Shown here in pieces: positions 26,972-36,824 of a DNA stretch of 64,000 nt. Origin of the DNA: Candidatus Eiseniibacteriota bacterium (GTDB lineage Bacteria; Eisenbacteria; RBG-16-71-46; CAIMUX01; WJJG01); assembly GCA_023129715.1 (NCBI GenBank), contig JAGMBO010000044.1:86943-150942 (forward strand), read 5' to 3'. Under the pieces are notes generated by a model. That model worked only from the letters and a program-made list of their open reading frames with translations, was not told the origin of the DNA and ran no database searches. Position numbers and translations under genes: made by a program. Position 1 is the first letter of the stretch; each line of letters starts with the position of its first letter.

Positions 26972-27859
26972 GTGAGCGATCATCCGGTGAGTTGCTCGGC
27001 ACGCCTGGCACGCCTGCTCTTCTCCGGGGCCCTGATCCTCCTTTCCGGGGCCCTTGCCGGGAGCGGTTGCCGCCGGGAGGCGCCGCCCCCCAGGCTTGGT
27101 CCGGTTCCGGGTGATATCGGTGCCCTCCAGTCGGCCCTTGCGGCGCGCACGCCCCCGGAAGCTCTCGAGGGCAAGGGGAGCGTGCATCTCTCGCTGCACG
27201 ACGAGGATCTGCCGGCGCTCGATGCGCGCTTCCTGATCTCGGCCCTGCACGGGGGGCGTGTGGCGCTGCGTCCCGGCATCCTCCCACCGGTTCTGGGACT
27301 CTGGTTCGATTCTCAGGGATGGAGCTTGCGGCTGCCCCGCCAGCGGCTTGCCTGTGAATCCAGGGGCGAGGGGCCGATTGCTCCGCAATCGATGATGCGT
27401 CTGGGCAGATATCTTTTCCAACCTCAATCGCTGGTGGAAGATCTCGTCGCCCCCCGGCGGATCGATCGTGGGGCGGAGTGGGTGCTGCGCGGGCGGCTGC
27501 GGCAACTCTCGGAAGAGATGGACGTTGCCGAGATCTGGATCGACCCGCGCACTCTGGGGGTCTCCCACTGGGGGCTCGCTGCCCGTAACGGGGAGACCCT
27601 GCTGCGGGTCGCCTACGAGCCCCCGCTCGAGGATGCAGACTATCGCGGCCTCATTCGTATCGTGTTGCCTGGCCTGGGGTTGCGCGGACAACTCGGGGTG
27701 CGGGAGCTGAAACAGGGTGAGCCTACGCTCAAGCCGGTGCCGCTGCTCCCCGCCGGCTGGGATGTTCTATCCCCGGAAGAGCTTCCCGATCTCCTCGGCG
27801 GGTTCGCCGATCGGGAAGGACAGCGCGGCCGCGAGTCCCGGCCCGAGGCGGCGCGTTGA
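26972..27859 (+). CDS. Putative lipoprotein, LolA/DUF4292-like
   Basis: A 295-residue protein. GTG 26972 opens a lipoprotein signal peptide (LARLLFSGALILLSGALAG) with acceptor Cys33; upstream in-frame codons lack a hydrophobic start. The body resembles DUF4292/LolA-type beta-sheet proteins that bind lipids or lipoproteins (LEGKGSVHLSLHDED, VALRPGILPPVLGLWFD, WVLRGRL, AEIWIDPRTLGVSHWGL), but this rests on overall look. The ribosome site is weak (GGGG). It is divergent from the exonuclease operon; a TATACT element at 26835-26840 in the shared spacer may drive it, with no good -35. Confidence 0.6.
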   Translation: MSDHPVSCSARLARLLFSGALILLSGALAGSGCRREAPPPRLGPVPGDIGALQSALAARTPPEALEGKGSVHLSLHDEDLPALDARFLISALHGGRVALRPGILPPVLGLWFDSQGWSLRLPRQRLACESRGEGPIAPQSMMRLGRYLFQPQSLVEDLVAPRRIDRGAEWVLRGRLRQLSEEMDVAEIWIDPRTLGVSHWGLAARNGETLLRVAYEPPLEDADYRGLIRIVLPGLGLRGQLGVRELKQGEPTLKPVPLLPAGWDVLSPEELPDLLGGFADREGQRGRESRPEAAR

Positions 27860-27953
27860 GCGCTCCCCCCCGGGGGGAGGTCCGCGGGAAGCTCCGCCCC
27901 GCGGTGAGCGCCCGGTGGGGGGTGAGTCCCCGAGGTTGTTGCCGACCTTTCGA

Positions 27954-27983
27954 TTGACCCATTCCATGGATCTCTGCTAGCGT
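27954..27983 (+). promoter_or_regulatory. Candidate etfBA promoter
   Basis: TTGACC (27954-27959), 18-bp spacer, TAGCGT (27978-27983). The -10 is weak alone but agrees with the TAGNNT form seen at 39932 and 50139. Confidence 0.45.
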
Positions 27984-28104
27984 CCCCTTTTGGCCTGTCC
28001 GGGGGGCTGCCTCGGCGGACCGTGCTGCGCCAGGATGCTGGGGCCATGCAGTCACGGGGAAAGCCGGACGGGCGTTATCAGAGAGCGCTCCGCGTGAGCC
28101 TTAC

Positions 28105-28129
28105 CGGCCCCTGTGGAGCCTTGTTTTTT
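28105..28129 (+). terminator. Terminator-like hairpin in the etfB leader (possible attenuator)
   Basis: GGCCCC pairs with GGAGCC with one mismatch around the loop TGT, followed by TTGTTTTTTT. It lies between the proposed etfB promoter and its start, so it could attenuate, or simply end an upstream transcript. The stem is short (five pairs). Confidence 0.35.
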
Positions 28130-28191
28130 TGGGGGCGAGACCGTCCGGCCCGTCCCGGGCGGGAATCTGTACCTCGCGGGAGGCAGAAGCT

Positions 28192-28974
28192 GTGAAGATC
28201 GTTGTCTGCATGAAGCCGGTTCCGAGTTCCGAGGCGCGCATCAACATCGCCTCCGACGGCCGTTCGATCGATCCGACGGATGTCGAGATGGTCGCTAATC
28301 CATACGACGAGTATGCGGTCGAGGAAGCGCTGCGCATCAAGGAGGCGCGCGGTGAGGGGGAAGTGATCGTCCTCACCGTTGCCGCCGAGGCGGCGCGGTC
28401 GGAGATCCGCAAGTGTCTGGCGATGGGTGTCGACCGGGGCGTGATCGTGCAGGACCCTGCGCTGCTCGGCGGAGACGGTATCGGAACGGCGCGCGTGCTG
28501 GCGGCCGTGATTCGCGAGCTCGAACCCGAACTCGTGCTCTGCGGCAAGTTGAGCATCGACGTCGAGAGCGATGTCGTCGGGATCGCGCTGGCCGAGTACC
28601 TCGACTGGCCGCACGTCTCATTGGCGACGAAGATCGAATGGCCGGACGGGAAGATGGCGAAGGTCCAGCGTGAGATCGAGGGGGGTGCGGAGATTGTCGA
28701 GGTCTCTCTGCCGGCGGTGGTGACCGCCGAGAAGGGGCTCAACGAGCCGCGCTATGCGTCGCTGAAGGGCATCATGGCCGCCAAGCGCAAGCCGATCGAA
28801 GCGGTCACGCCGTCGGTCGATGCCGGCCAGGTGGGAGCGGCAGGCGCCGGTGTCGAGATCGTGGCCATGAATCCACCCCCCGCGCGCGGTGGTGGTAAGA
28901 AGTTCGAGGGCGAGATCGAGGAAGTCGTGCCGCAGGTCGTGGAGTTGCTCAAGTCCGAGGCAAAGATTCTCTAG
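28192..28974 (+). CDS. etfB: Electron transfer flavoprotein, beta subunit
   Basis: The 260-residue small subunit of ETF, which binds AMP and, with EtfA, carries electrons from acyl-CoA and related dehydrogenases. It starts KIVVCMKPVPSSEARI, has NPYDEYAVEEALRIKE, the signature region LCGKLSIDVESDVVGIALAEYL and the dehydrogenase recognition loop near NEPRYASLKGIMAAKRKPI. GTG 28192 follows GGGAGG by 9 nt. It precedes etfA by 12 bp in the usual order. Confidence 0.94.
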   Translation: MKIVVCMKPVPSSEARINIASDGRSIDPTDVEMVANPYDEYAVEEALRIKEARGEGEVIVLTVAAEAARSEIRKCLAMGVDRGVIVQDPALLGGDGIGTARVLAAVIRELEPELVLCGKLSIDVESDVVGIALAEYLDWPHVSLATKIEWPDGKMAKVQREIEGGAEIVEVSLPAVVTAEKGLNEPRYASLKGIMAAKRKPIEAVTPSVDAGQVGAAGAGVEIVAMNPPPARGGGKKFEGEIEEVVPQVVELLKSEAKIL

Positions 28975-28986
28975 GAGGTTGCGTCG

Positions 28987-29952
28987 ATGGCCGGACGGGT
29001 ACTCGTGTTCGCTGAGCAACGGGACGGGCAATGTCGCAAGAGCGTGTTCGAGGCGCTGGGACTCGCCGCGCAACTCGGCGATGAAGTCCATGCATTGCTG
29101 GTGGGAGATGCCGTCGCATCGCAGGCCGCTGAGCTGGGGGCCCATGGCGCCCAGACGGTGCACACGGTCGAGGACGAGCGGCTGGCGCGCTACTGGAACG
29201 AAGGCTATGCGGCCGCTCTCGCCGCCGCGATCGATACCGTGCAGCCCGATCTGGTGCTCTTGATCGCCACTGTGATGGGCAAGGATCTGCTCGCGCGCGT
29301 TGCCGCGCGCCGCAATCTCGCTGCCCTGACCGACTGCATTACCCTCACCGAGAACGAGGGGACCTTCGAGGCGGTCAAGTCGATGTATGGGGGCAAGATC
29401 TTCGCCACGATCCGCGCCAAGCGGACTCCGGCGATCGCGAGTCTGCGGCCGAGCGCCTATCCGGTTCCCGAACGCCAAGAGGCCCAGCCCACCGTGCAGG
29501 CGTTGGCGGTCGATCTGCCCGCCGAGCAGCGCGCCCGGGTGGTCGAGGTGCGCAAGAAGGAAGAGGGCCAGATTGATGTGCAAGAGGCGGAGGTGATCGT
29601 CTCGGGCGGGCGCGGCATCAAGGATCCGAAGAACTTTGAAATGATCGCGGGACTCGCCCAGGTTTTCGGGGCGGCCGTGGGCGCCTCGCGCGCCGCGGTC
29701 GACGCCGGATGGATCGATCACTCCCATCAGGTGGGACAGACCGGGAAGACGGTCTCGCCGAAGCTCTATGTGGCGGTCGGGATCTCGGGTGCGATCCAGC
29801 ACCTCGCCGGCATGCGGACGTCGCAGTGCATCCTGGCGATCAACAAGGATCCGGACGCACCGATCTTCAGCATCGCCGACTATGGAATCGTCGGTGACCT
29901 GTTCAAGGTTGTGCCCGCGCTCGTTGCGGAAGTCAAGAAGGTGCAGGCCTAG
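28987..29952 (+). CDS. etfA: Electron transfer flavoprotein, alpha subunit
   Basis: The 321-residue FAD-binding subunit partnering EtfB. The C-terminal FAD domain is clear: [59 protein letters not shown], and [26 protein letters not shown] 28987 is preceded by AGGAGG at 7 nt. No dehydrogenase or ETF:quinone oxidoreductase gene is in view, so the electron donor is unknown. The next gene starts 69 bp later, probably on the same transcript. Confidence 0.95.
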   Translation: MAGRVLVFAEQRDGQCRKSVFEALGLAAQLGDEVHALLVGDAVASQAAELGAHGAQTVHTVEDERLARYWNEGYAAALAAAIDTVQPDLVLLIATVMGKDLLARVAARRNLAALTDCITLTENEGTFEAVKSMYGGKIFATIRAKRTPAIASLRPSAYPVPERQEAQPTVQALAVDLPAEQRARVVEVRKKEEGQIDVQEAEVIVSGGRGIKDPKNFEMIAGLAQVFGAAVGASRAAVDAGWIDHSHQVGQTGKTVSPKLYVAVGISGAIQHLAGMRTSQCILAINKDPDAPIFSIADYGIVGDLFKVVPALVAEVKKVQA

Positions 29953-30020
29953 GGCGATTCACCCGGGCCGCGGATCCCTTCGTGCTGGGAGGTGGGCCGC
30001 GCCGGGAAGGAGCGTGAACG

Positions 30021-31025
30021 TTGGAGAAAGAGCAGGCATTGCAGGACGTGGATCTCGAGACGCGTGCAGACCAGCCCGCGAGCAGCGCGGAAGACGATGC
30101 CGAGGCTGGGGATGCCGATGCCGCGGCGAATGGGGCGGCCTCTGCCGACCTCGTCGATGACGCGCAAGCCGAGGCCAACGATGTCGTGACGGCCCAGGAG
30201 GAGGAGGCCGAGGAGGAGGAAGGCCACAGTCTTGTCTTCCCGCTCTCCTATCCTGTTCTCCTGGCCGAGTTGCGCGAGACGATTCCCTTCCTCCTCGAGC
30301 ATGGGCTCAATGTGGAAGTGAATTTGGCGGATACGACCTACAACGGCGAGATCTCGATTCGCGAGCTGGAGCGCATGGCGATCGAGCTGCGTCGGAACAA
30401 GATCAAGGTCGTCGCCCACCTGCCCCATCACGACCTCAAGCTGGCGAGCCACGACAAGATGGTCCAGCAACACAGCATCGAGGCGATTCAGGAAGGGCTC
30501 GAGATCGGCAAGATTCTCGGGGCGCGGATCGCGGTTTTTCACAGCGGGTTCAGCAATCACGTCAACCCCAATGAGATCGATTGGTGGGTCGAACAGTGCA
30601 TCACCAGCCTGGAGGATCTTGTTGCCCGGGCCCAGGAAGAAGAGGTCATCGTCGCCCTGCGCAACACCTGGGAGTCGGATGAGCAGGTGCTCGCGCGGTT
30701 GTTCGAGGCGATCGGATCCTCCTGGTTCCGCTTCGCCTGCGATGTCGGTCACGCGGCCTGTTTCTCGCAGTTTGCGCCCGAGGAGTGGATCGCCCAGTTC
30801 CGCGACCGGATCGTCAATCTGCACTTCCACGACAATGATGGCGTGCAGGATCTCCACCAGACCTGCGGCGCCGGGGTGGTCGGGTTTGATGTCGTCTACG
30901 AGGCGGTGCGCGAGGAGTTGACCGAGCCGGTCAACATCACCTTGCCAGTCTCGCGTGAGGCATTGGTTCCCTCGATCCAGCATCTCGAGGAGTGCGGCTT
31001 CCAGTTCGAGCGCAGCCACTCCTGA
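30021..31025 (+). CDS. Sugar phosphate isomerase/epimerase-like TIM-barrel protein with acidic N-terminus
   Basis: A 334-residue protein. Residues 1-68 are extremely acidic (runs such as EEEAEEEEG) and probably disordered. From about residue 70 it follows the AP-endonuclease-2/xylose-isomerase-like TIM barrel: VVAHLPHHDLKLAS, ARIAVFHSGFSNH, VIVALRNTWESDE, FACDVGHAACFSQF, IVNLHFHDNDG. The His/Asp/Glu ligands of the family's metal site are largely present (His in HLPHHD, His in FHSG, Asp in CDVGHA, His in LHFHDND), but the usual ALEN Glu of the fourth strand reads ALRN, an Arg-Asn replacement that may weaken metal binding. TTG 30021 has AAGGAG 8 nt upstream; no ATG or GTG lies in frame nearby. 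Reaction unknown. Confidence 0.75.
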   Translation: MEKEQALQDVDLETRADQPASSAEDDAEAGDADAAANGAASADLVDDAQAEANDVVTAQEEEAEEEEGHSLVFPLSYPVLLAELRETIPFLLEHGLNVEVNLADTTYNGEISIRELERMAIELRRNKIKVVAHLPHHDLKLASHDKMVQQHSIEAIQEGLEIGKILGARIAVFHSGFSNHVNPNEIDWWVEQCITSLEDLVARAQEEEVIVALRNTWESDEQVLARLFEAIGSSWFRFACDVGHAACFSQFAPEEWIAQFRDRIVNLHFHDNDGVQDLHQTCGAGVVGFDVVYEAVREELTEPVNITLPVSREALVPSIQHLEECGFQFERSHS

Positions 31026-31077
31026 TCCGGCGCATACGTTGCGTGCTCGGCACGCGCAACGAAGACCATGTCGCGAG

Positions 31078-31100
31078 CGGCGCCCCTGCGGGGCGCCGCT
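31078..31100 (+). terminator. Strong hairpin after the TIM-barrel gene
   Basis: Ten perfect GC pairs (GCGGCGCCCC / GGGGCGCCGC) around loop TGC, followed by TTCCTGTTG. A second, bulged hairpin (about 31039-31062, arms CGTTGCG/CGCAACG) precedes it. They probably end transcripts between converging genes. Confidence 0.5.
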
Positions 31101-31183
31101 TCCTGTTGTGGTGCAACCGGCATCGGTTGGCGCCTGATCGCGCTGTCCGGCGCTTGCGGTGATAGCATCGTGACGGAACTGAA

Positions 31184-31353
31184 GCAGCGACGGGGCCTGA
31201 TGGAGTGGGCGGGATGTGCCCGCCGCGCGGGCATTGCCGTTGGGCCGCGCACGGGAACGCCGCGCGCGAAGCGGGCCCAAGGCGCGCGCAGCCCAAGTGG
31301 GGTTCGCCCCGGCGCGCGCCGGTACCGCCCACTCCATCAGGCCCCGTCGCTGC
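31184..31353. repeat. Foldback element with 29-bp perfect inverted repeats
   Basis: The arm at 31184-31212 (starting GCAGCGACGGGGCCTG) is repeated exactly in inverse at 31325-31353. The 112 bp between are GC-rich with further self-complementary stretches. The right arm covers the last codons and stop (31337-31339) of the amrB-like gene. No target duplication seen at the ends. Confidence 0.85.
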
Positions 31354-32647
31354 CTGCCGGGCCTACGCGATCTGACCGGTTCCACAGTGCGAGCGCGCCG
31401 AAGCCGACCGCGCTGTCGAGCCGCTCATCGACACTCTGCTCGTAACCGAGGACCTCGCCGCGGGTACCGGGGAGCAGTGCGTTGAGGGCATAGAGCGCCG
31501 GCAGGCCGCACACCCGGCGGGCATTGCGCTGCTCCGCCAAGTCGCGCACGAAGCCATCGCCGTCTCCCGCAGCCAGGTGATCCAGACTCGCGCGGTCCGC
31601 GCGGGCGACGTTTTCCAGGAAGGCGGAGGTCAGGGGCTCGCGATCCCCGAAGCGCTTGCCGACGTGCGCCAGATCGACGCCGGCGACGATCAGCCAGCGC
31701 CCGCCGCGGGCGGCAAGCTGCGCGCGCAGCATCGTCAAGAACTCCTCGATCTGCGCCCGCCGCGATGGGGGTGGGGCCAAGAGGTCCTCCCACGAGAACG
31801 TGCACAGGACCGGCAGGCAGGGAGGTAGGGCGCTGGGCGGCCGAGCGCCGGCGGAAAGCGCATGTTGCAGGAAGACGACCTGGAACTCGATCGAATGCTC
31901 CCAGCGGTGGAGATCCTGCTCGGCGAGCGGATCAAAGCTCAGTGCTCCGGCCAACGCCTCGATCAGTGTCCGGTCGGTTGGGGCGATGCCCAGGGGAGTC
32001 GCGAAGTCCTTGCTCGTCAGGATGAAGGGCTGCTCTCCGCCGGCATGGGAGACGCCGAGGATCACGATGCCGTTGGGGCGGGCCCCCCAGAGCCGCGCGT
32101 AGCCGGCCGCGTAGACCGCCGCCCCGCGTGAGGGATCGATGTGGGGCACGGCGAGGCCCCCGGGCCAGTCGACCAGCGGGTGGGTGGGAAGGCCGGCGGC
32201 GGTACCGGCATAGAGGGCATCCAATTCGCGCAGCAGGATCGCCTGATCGGCGCTGTACGCGGTACCCGCGAACTGCGCCGGGCGTGCCGACCAGGCGGCA
32301 TACTCGCGGGCGAGAGTTTCGCGGTGTTGATCGAAGGCGGGACTCGCCAGAAAGTGCTTCTCCTCGAGCTTGGCGAAGAAGGCACACACCTGATCGCTGG
32401 GCAGGATGCGTCCGCTGGCGCGCGCGGCGGCGAGCTGGATGTCACGGACCGTGTGGCGTCCATCGCAGTAGCGCAGCAATTCGAGCGAGGCGGGCGAGAC
32501 GATCAGCGGCTCCCCGGCCACGCCCGAGGGATCACGCAGCAAGAGCAAGTCCTGACCCTGGTGGCTGATCGGCACGATCTCGATCGGGCGCAGGGGGGCG
32601 ATCGGTGCCGCGGGGGGGTCGCCGAGTGTGGTCGCTTCTTCGCTCAT
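31337..32647 (-). CDS. amrB: MEMO family protein (AmmeMemoRadiSam protein B) with PqqD-like N-terminus
   Basis: A 436-residue protein. Residues about 45-110 (LIVSPASLELLRYCDGRHTV, AFFAKLEEKHFL) resemble a PqqD-type winged-helix peptide-binding domain. The rest is the MEMO fold, related to extradiol dioxygenases: VPHIDPSRGAAVYAAGY, IVILGVSHAGGEQPF, RWEHSIEFQVVFLQH, IVAGVDLAHVGKRFGD. The metal-ligand His residues of the family (PHID, SHAG, EHSIE, AHVG) are present. In AmmeMemoRadiSam sets, MEMO works with an AMMECR1 protein and a radical SAM enzyme; neither is in this window. ATG 32647 is preceded by GGGGGGA. Its 3' end lies in a perfect inverted repeat. Divergent from the kinase gene at 32788. 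Confidence 0.88.
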   Translation of the reverse strand: MSEEATTLGDPPAAPIAPLRPIEIVPISHQGQDLLLLRDPSGVAGEPLIVSPASLELLRYCDGRHTVRDIQLAAARASGRILPSDQVCAFFAKLEEKHFLASPAFDQHRETLAREYAAWSARPAQFAGTAYSADQAILLRELDALYAGTAAGLPTHPLVDWPGGLAVPHIDPSRGAAVYAAGYARLWGARPNGIVILGVSHAGGEQPFILTSKDFATPLGIAPTDRTLIEALAGALSFDPLAEQDLHRWEHSIEFQVVFLQHALSAGARPPSALPPCLPVLCTFSWEDLLAPPPSRRAQIEEFLTMLRAQLAARGGRWLIVAGVDLAHVGKRFGDREPLTSAFLENVARADRASLDHLAAGDGDGFVRDLAEQRNARRVCGLPALYALNALLPGTRGEVLGYEQSVDERLDSAVGFGALALWNRSDRVGPAGSDGA

Positions 32648-32720
32648 TGCTGGTCCCCCCGGCGCCGCGGATTCCGTCCCGCGCAGCACAGTCCGCTCGG
32701 GTAGATGCCGTGCTTTTCGG

Positions 32721-32749
32721 CTGAGATGACTACAGCGGGACGGTATCAT
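32721..32749 (+). promoter_or_regulatory. Candidate promoter and overlapping palindrome for the kinase/regulator operon
   Basis: CTGAGA (32721-32726), 17-bp spacer, TATCAT (32744-32749). The inverted repeat GCGGGA-N8-TCCCGC (32735-32754) is centred on the -10 and lies between divergent genes, so it could be an operator; a weak opposing promoter (TGGACA at 32769-32764) faces amrB. Confidence 0.45.
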
Positions 32750-32787
32750 CCCGCGCGAGCGATTGTCCATGCAGGGGGAGGCGCGCA

Positions 32788-34205
<1,418 letters not shown>

Positions 34206-34209
<4 letters not shown>

Positions 34210-34245
34210 GTGCGAGGATGAAGCCATGAGTGGGAGGACGAAGCC
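34206..34245 (+). other. Two tandem 7-codon minicistrons linked by ATGA overlaps
   Basis: Two direct 20-bp repeats beginning ATGAGTG, with the regulator start as a third partial copy, lie between kinase and regulator. The kinase stop overlaps ATG 34206 (ATGA). That frame reads MSARMKP and stops at a TGA overlapping ATG 34226; the second reads MSGRTKP and stops overlapping ATG 34246, the regulator start. Each copy carries its own purine-rich ribosome site (GCGAGG, GGGAGG). The peptides may be only by-products of a duplicated start region. Confidence 0.6.
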
Positions 34246-35703
34246 ATGAGTGCAGGGAAGCCCCCCAAGCGTGCGGCCGGCGGCAAGGACCCGGCGCGGA
34301 GCTCCCACCCGGCGCAGGCCCCAGACGTTTCGGCATCCGCCGGGCGGAGCGGGTTCCGCATTCTGGTCGTCGACGACGAGGCGGAGCTGCGGCGCAACCT
34401 CGAGGATCTCTTCGTCGAAGAGGGCTATGCGGTGGCGACCGCTGGATCGGGAGACGAGGCGCTTGCGGCGCTCTCCGCGGAGCCCTTTGCGCTGGTGATC
34501 TCCGACTTGCGCATGCCGCCGCCCGATGGCCTGGAACTGCTGCGCCTGGTTCGGGAACACTGGCCGGAGACCGCCTTCATCCTTTTGACCGCCTACGCCA
34601 CACTCGATACCGCCCGCGAGGCGCTGCGCGCCGGAGCCCTTGACTACCTGCAGAAGCCCTATAAGGAATTCGAGATGGTGATGCGCGTTGGACGCATCTA
34701 CGAGCAGGGCCGCCTGCAGCGCGAACGCGACCTACTCACTGAGCGCGTCGCCGCCCTGGAAGAAGCGACCCGTTTCGAGAACCTGGTCGCCCGCAGCGCG
34801 GCGATGGAGGATGTCTTTGCGCTGGCGCGCAAGGTGGCGGCGAGTACGGCAACCGTGCTGCTGCGCGGTGAGAGCGGCACAGGCAAGAGCGCGCTCGCCC
34901 GCGCGATCCACCTGGCGAGCCCGCGGGCGGCGCAGGCGTTCCTGAGGATCAACTGCGGCGCGCTGCCCGACGCCTTGCTCGAGAGCGAGCTCTTTGGGCA
35001 CGAGAAGGGCGCCTTCACCGGAGCCGTGCGCCGCAAGGCGGGGCTCTTCACCGTTGCCCACGGCGGCACGCTCTTCCTCGATGAGATCGGGGATATCTCT
35101 CCGGCGATCCAGTTGAAGCTGCTCCAGGTTATCGAAGAGAAAACCTTTCTTCCGGTCGGGGGCGTGGAGCCGCTGGAAGTCGACGTGCGCCTGATCGCCG
35201 CGACCAACCGTTCGCTCGAGGAAGCGATCGAAGCGGGCGATTTCCGCGAGGATCTCTTCTACCGCGTCAACGTCTTCCCGATCGTGATCCCCCCCCTGCG
35301 GGGACGTCGGGAGGATATCCCCCCGCTGGTGGAATGCTTCTTGAACAAGAAAGGGGTGGAACGTAGCCGGATCTCCCCGGGAGCCATGGAGGCGCTTCTC
35401 CGCCACCCGTTGACCGGGAATGTCCGGGAGCTCGAGAACCTGCTCGAGCGAGCGCTGATCGTCGCCGGCGAGGGACCGGTGGAGGAGAGCCAGATCGCGC
35501 CTCCGACCCGCATGCCGGCGAGTATCTGCCCGAACGACCTGGAGATACCCGATGAGGGTCTGGTTCTCGAAGACCTGGAAAAGAGGCTGATCGAGAAGGC
35601 GCTGGAGAAGGCGGAAGGGAATAAGAGCCGGGCGGCAGCCCTGCTGGGACTGACCCGCCGGACGCTCTACTCACGCATGGAGCGCTACGGGATCCAGCTC
35701 TGA
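34246..35703 (+). CDS. Sigma-54-dependent response regulator (NtrC family)
   Basis: A 485-residue regulator paired with the preceding kinase. A Lys/Pro/Ser-rich N-terminus of about 35 residues precedes the receiver (D43/D44, phospho-acceptor D87, T115, K137). The AAA+ domain has Walker A GESGTGKS, the sigma-54 contact loop GAFTGA in standard form, Walker B TLFLDEIGD and the arginine-finger region. The C-terminus is a Fis-type helix-turn-helix (EGNKSRAAALLGLTRRTLYSRM). ATG 34246 has GGGAGG 8 nt upstream inside the 20-bp repeat. No sigma-54 promoter was seen just downstream, so its targets may lie elsewhere. Confidence 0.92.
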   Translation: MSAGKPPKRAAGGKDPARSSHPAQAPDVSASAGRSGFRILVVDDEAELRRNLEDLFVEEGYAVATAGSGDEALAALSAEPFALVISDLRMPPPDGLELLRLVREHWPETAFILLTAYATLDTAREALRAGALDYLQKPYKEFEMVMRVGRIYEQGRLQRERDLLTERVAALEEATRFENLVARSAAMEDVFALARKVAASTATVLLRGESGTGKSALARAIHLASPRAAQAFLRINCGALPDALLESELFGHEKGAFTGAVRRKAGLFTVAHGGTLFLDEIGDISPAIQLKLLQVIEEKTFLPVGGVEPLEVDVRLIAATNRSLEEAIEAGDFREDLFYRVNVFPIVIPPLRGRREDIPPLVECFLNKKGVERSRISPGAMEALLRHPLTGNVRELENLLERALIVAGEGPVEESQIAPPTRMPASICPNDLEIPDEGLVLEDLEKRLIEKALEKAEGNKSRAAALLGLTRRTLYSRMERYGIQL

Positions 35704-35744
35704 GAAGAGCCGTTGTGTACGCAGAGGGGCAGGAGGTGTTCGCC

Positions 35745-36824
35745 ATGGGGCACCCGAAGAGGCTGACCGGCACCGGCACCGGCATCGGCACCAGCATCGT
35801 CCTCGCTGTCTGCCTGCTGGGGATCGTGCTCTGCGCTGCTCCCGCCGCGGCCCAGACTCAGGCTCAGCGGCAGATCGAGGTCGAGTTGCGCCGCAGCGAT
35901 ACGCTCATCGAGCGGGCGCGCGACGAGGTTGCCGGCGTGCGCAACGCCTTTGCTCACGACCGGCTGCGGCGGGCGCAGCAGTTGCAGCGCGACGCCTGGC
36001 GCGAATTCACGCCGGGCGACTCCCAGGGGCTGCGCCGCGCATACGAGTTGACGAAAGGGGCCCGGGGATTCGCGCTGAAGGCGATCGAGGCCGCCGCCAT
36101 CGAGAAGCGGGCGCGTGAGAGCGTGCGGGCGATGATCGAACGTGCGCGGGACCGCGCGGCCGAGGTTGCCCCGCTCGTCAAGGCTTCCCAGGCTGCGCTC
36201 GCCGAGAAGCTCTTCGAGCAGGGGCTCGAGCAGCTTCGCCGGGCGCGGCGCGCCTTCCAGCGGAGCGATCCCCAGGCGGCGCGTCTGGCGACCCTTGCCC
36301 GCAACTTGATCGAGCGCGCCGCCCGCGCCGCCTCCGGGGAGGGGACCGATGGCGCGGCGCTCGAGGCGGCCCTCGAACGCACCGCGGCGCTGATCAACGA
36401 GGTGCGGGCGCGCCTGCTGGAAGAGGGGTCTCCGCGCGAGGCGGCGGCGATGCTGCAGGAGGCGGCGCGACTGCTCGAGCAGGCCCGCGCCGCGGTGCGT
36501 GACGGGCACCCCCTGCATGCCTTCCGTCTCGGGATGGCGGCCCGCGAGAAGGCGCTTGAAGTGCTCACGCGTTTGCGCCACCTGCCGGCGGCCGAGGAGC
36601 TGCGGGCGACCTTGCAGGGTCTGGAAGCCCTCTATGACGATCTTGCGCCCCGGGTCGCGGCGAGCGGGAATCGCAAGGCCGAGTCTCTCTTCAAGCAGGG
36701 CCGCGAGATGCTTACCGAGGTTCGGCGCGAGTTGCGCGCCAAGCGGGTACGCAAGGCGCTCGCCGCCCTGGTCGCGGCCGAAACGCTGCTGCGCGAGGCG
36801 AGTGAGGCGTTGGGTGAGCGCTAG
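35745..36824 (+). CDS. Periplasmic helical/coiled-coil protein of unknown function
   Basis: A 359-residue protein with a signal peptide (IVLAVCLLGIVLCAAPAAAQ). The mature part is almost wholly alpha-helical, rich in Ala, Arg, Glu and Leu, with repeating units such as AEKLFEQGLEQLRRARRAF, AAAMLQEAARLLEQARAAV and AESLFKQGREMLTEVRREL that suggest a TPR-like or coiled-coil rod. ATG 35745 is preceded by AGGAGG at 8 nt, better than GTG 35715. It follows the sigma-54 regulator by 41 bp and overlaps the next gene by 11 bp, so it is probably co-transcribed with the two-component system. Not recognised. Confidence 0.7.
   Translation: MGHPKRLTGTGTGIGTSIVLAVCLLGIVLCAAPAAAQTQAQRQIEVELRRSDTLIERARDEVAGVRNAFAHDRLRRAQQLQRDAWREFTPGDSQGLRRAYELTKGARGFALKAIEAAAIEKRARESVRAMIERARDRAAEVAPLVKASQAALAEKLFEQGLEQLRRARRAFQRSDPQAARLATLARNLIERAARAASGEGTDGAALEAALERTAALINEVRARLLEEGSPREAAAMLQEAARLLEQARAAVRDGHPLHAFRLGMAAREKALEVLTRLRHLPAAEELRATLQGLEALYDDLAPRVAASGNRKAESLFKQGREMLTEVRRELRAKRVRKALAALVAAETLLREASEALGER

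Larger units (their letters stand above)
27860..28191 (+). other. Spacer between lipoprotein gene and etfB with hairpins, promoter and leader
   Basis: No gene seen. It holds two adjacent GC hairpins just after the lipoprotein stop (27863-27879 and arms 27882-27888/27898-27904), likely its terminator; a promoter at 27954-27983; and a leader of about 200 nt with a small hairpin and T-run (28105-28129). Confidence 0.5.

Noticed and set aside
31068..31445. Plus-strand reading frame with a GLMEWAGCARRAG segment recalling L7Ae-type proteins
   Set aside because: It is encoded by the inverted repeat and the antisense of amrB, has no ribosome site and shows no further family likeness.
36499..36813. 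N-terminal extension of the barrel-like gene
   Set aside because: It is an out-of-frame reading of the coiled-coil gene; the signal peptide begins only after GTG 36814.
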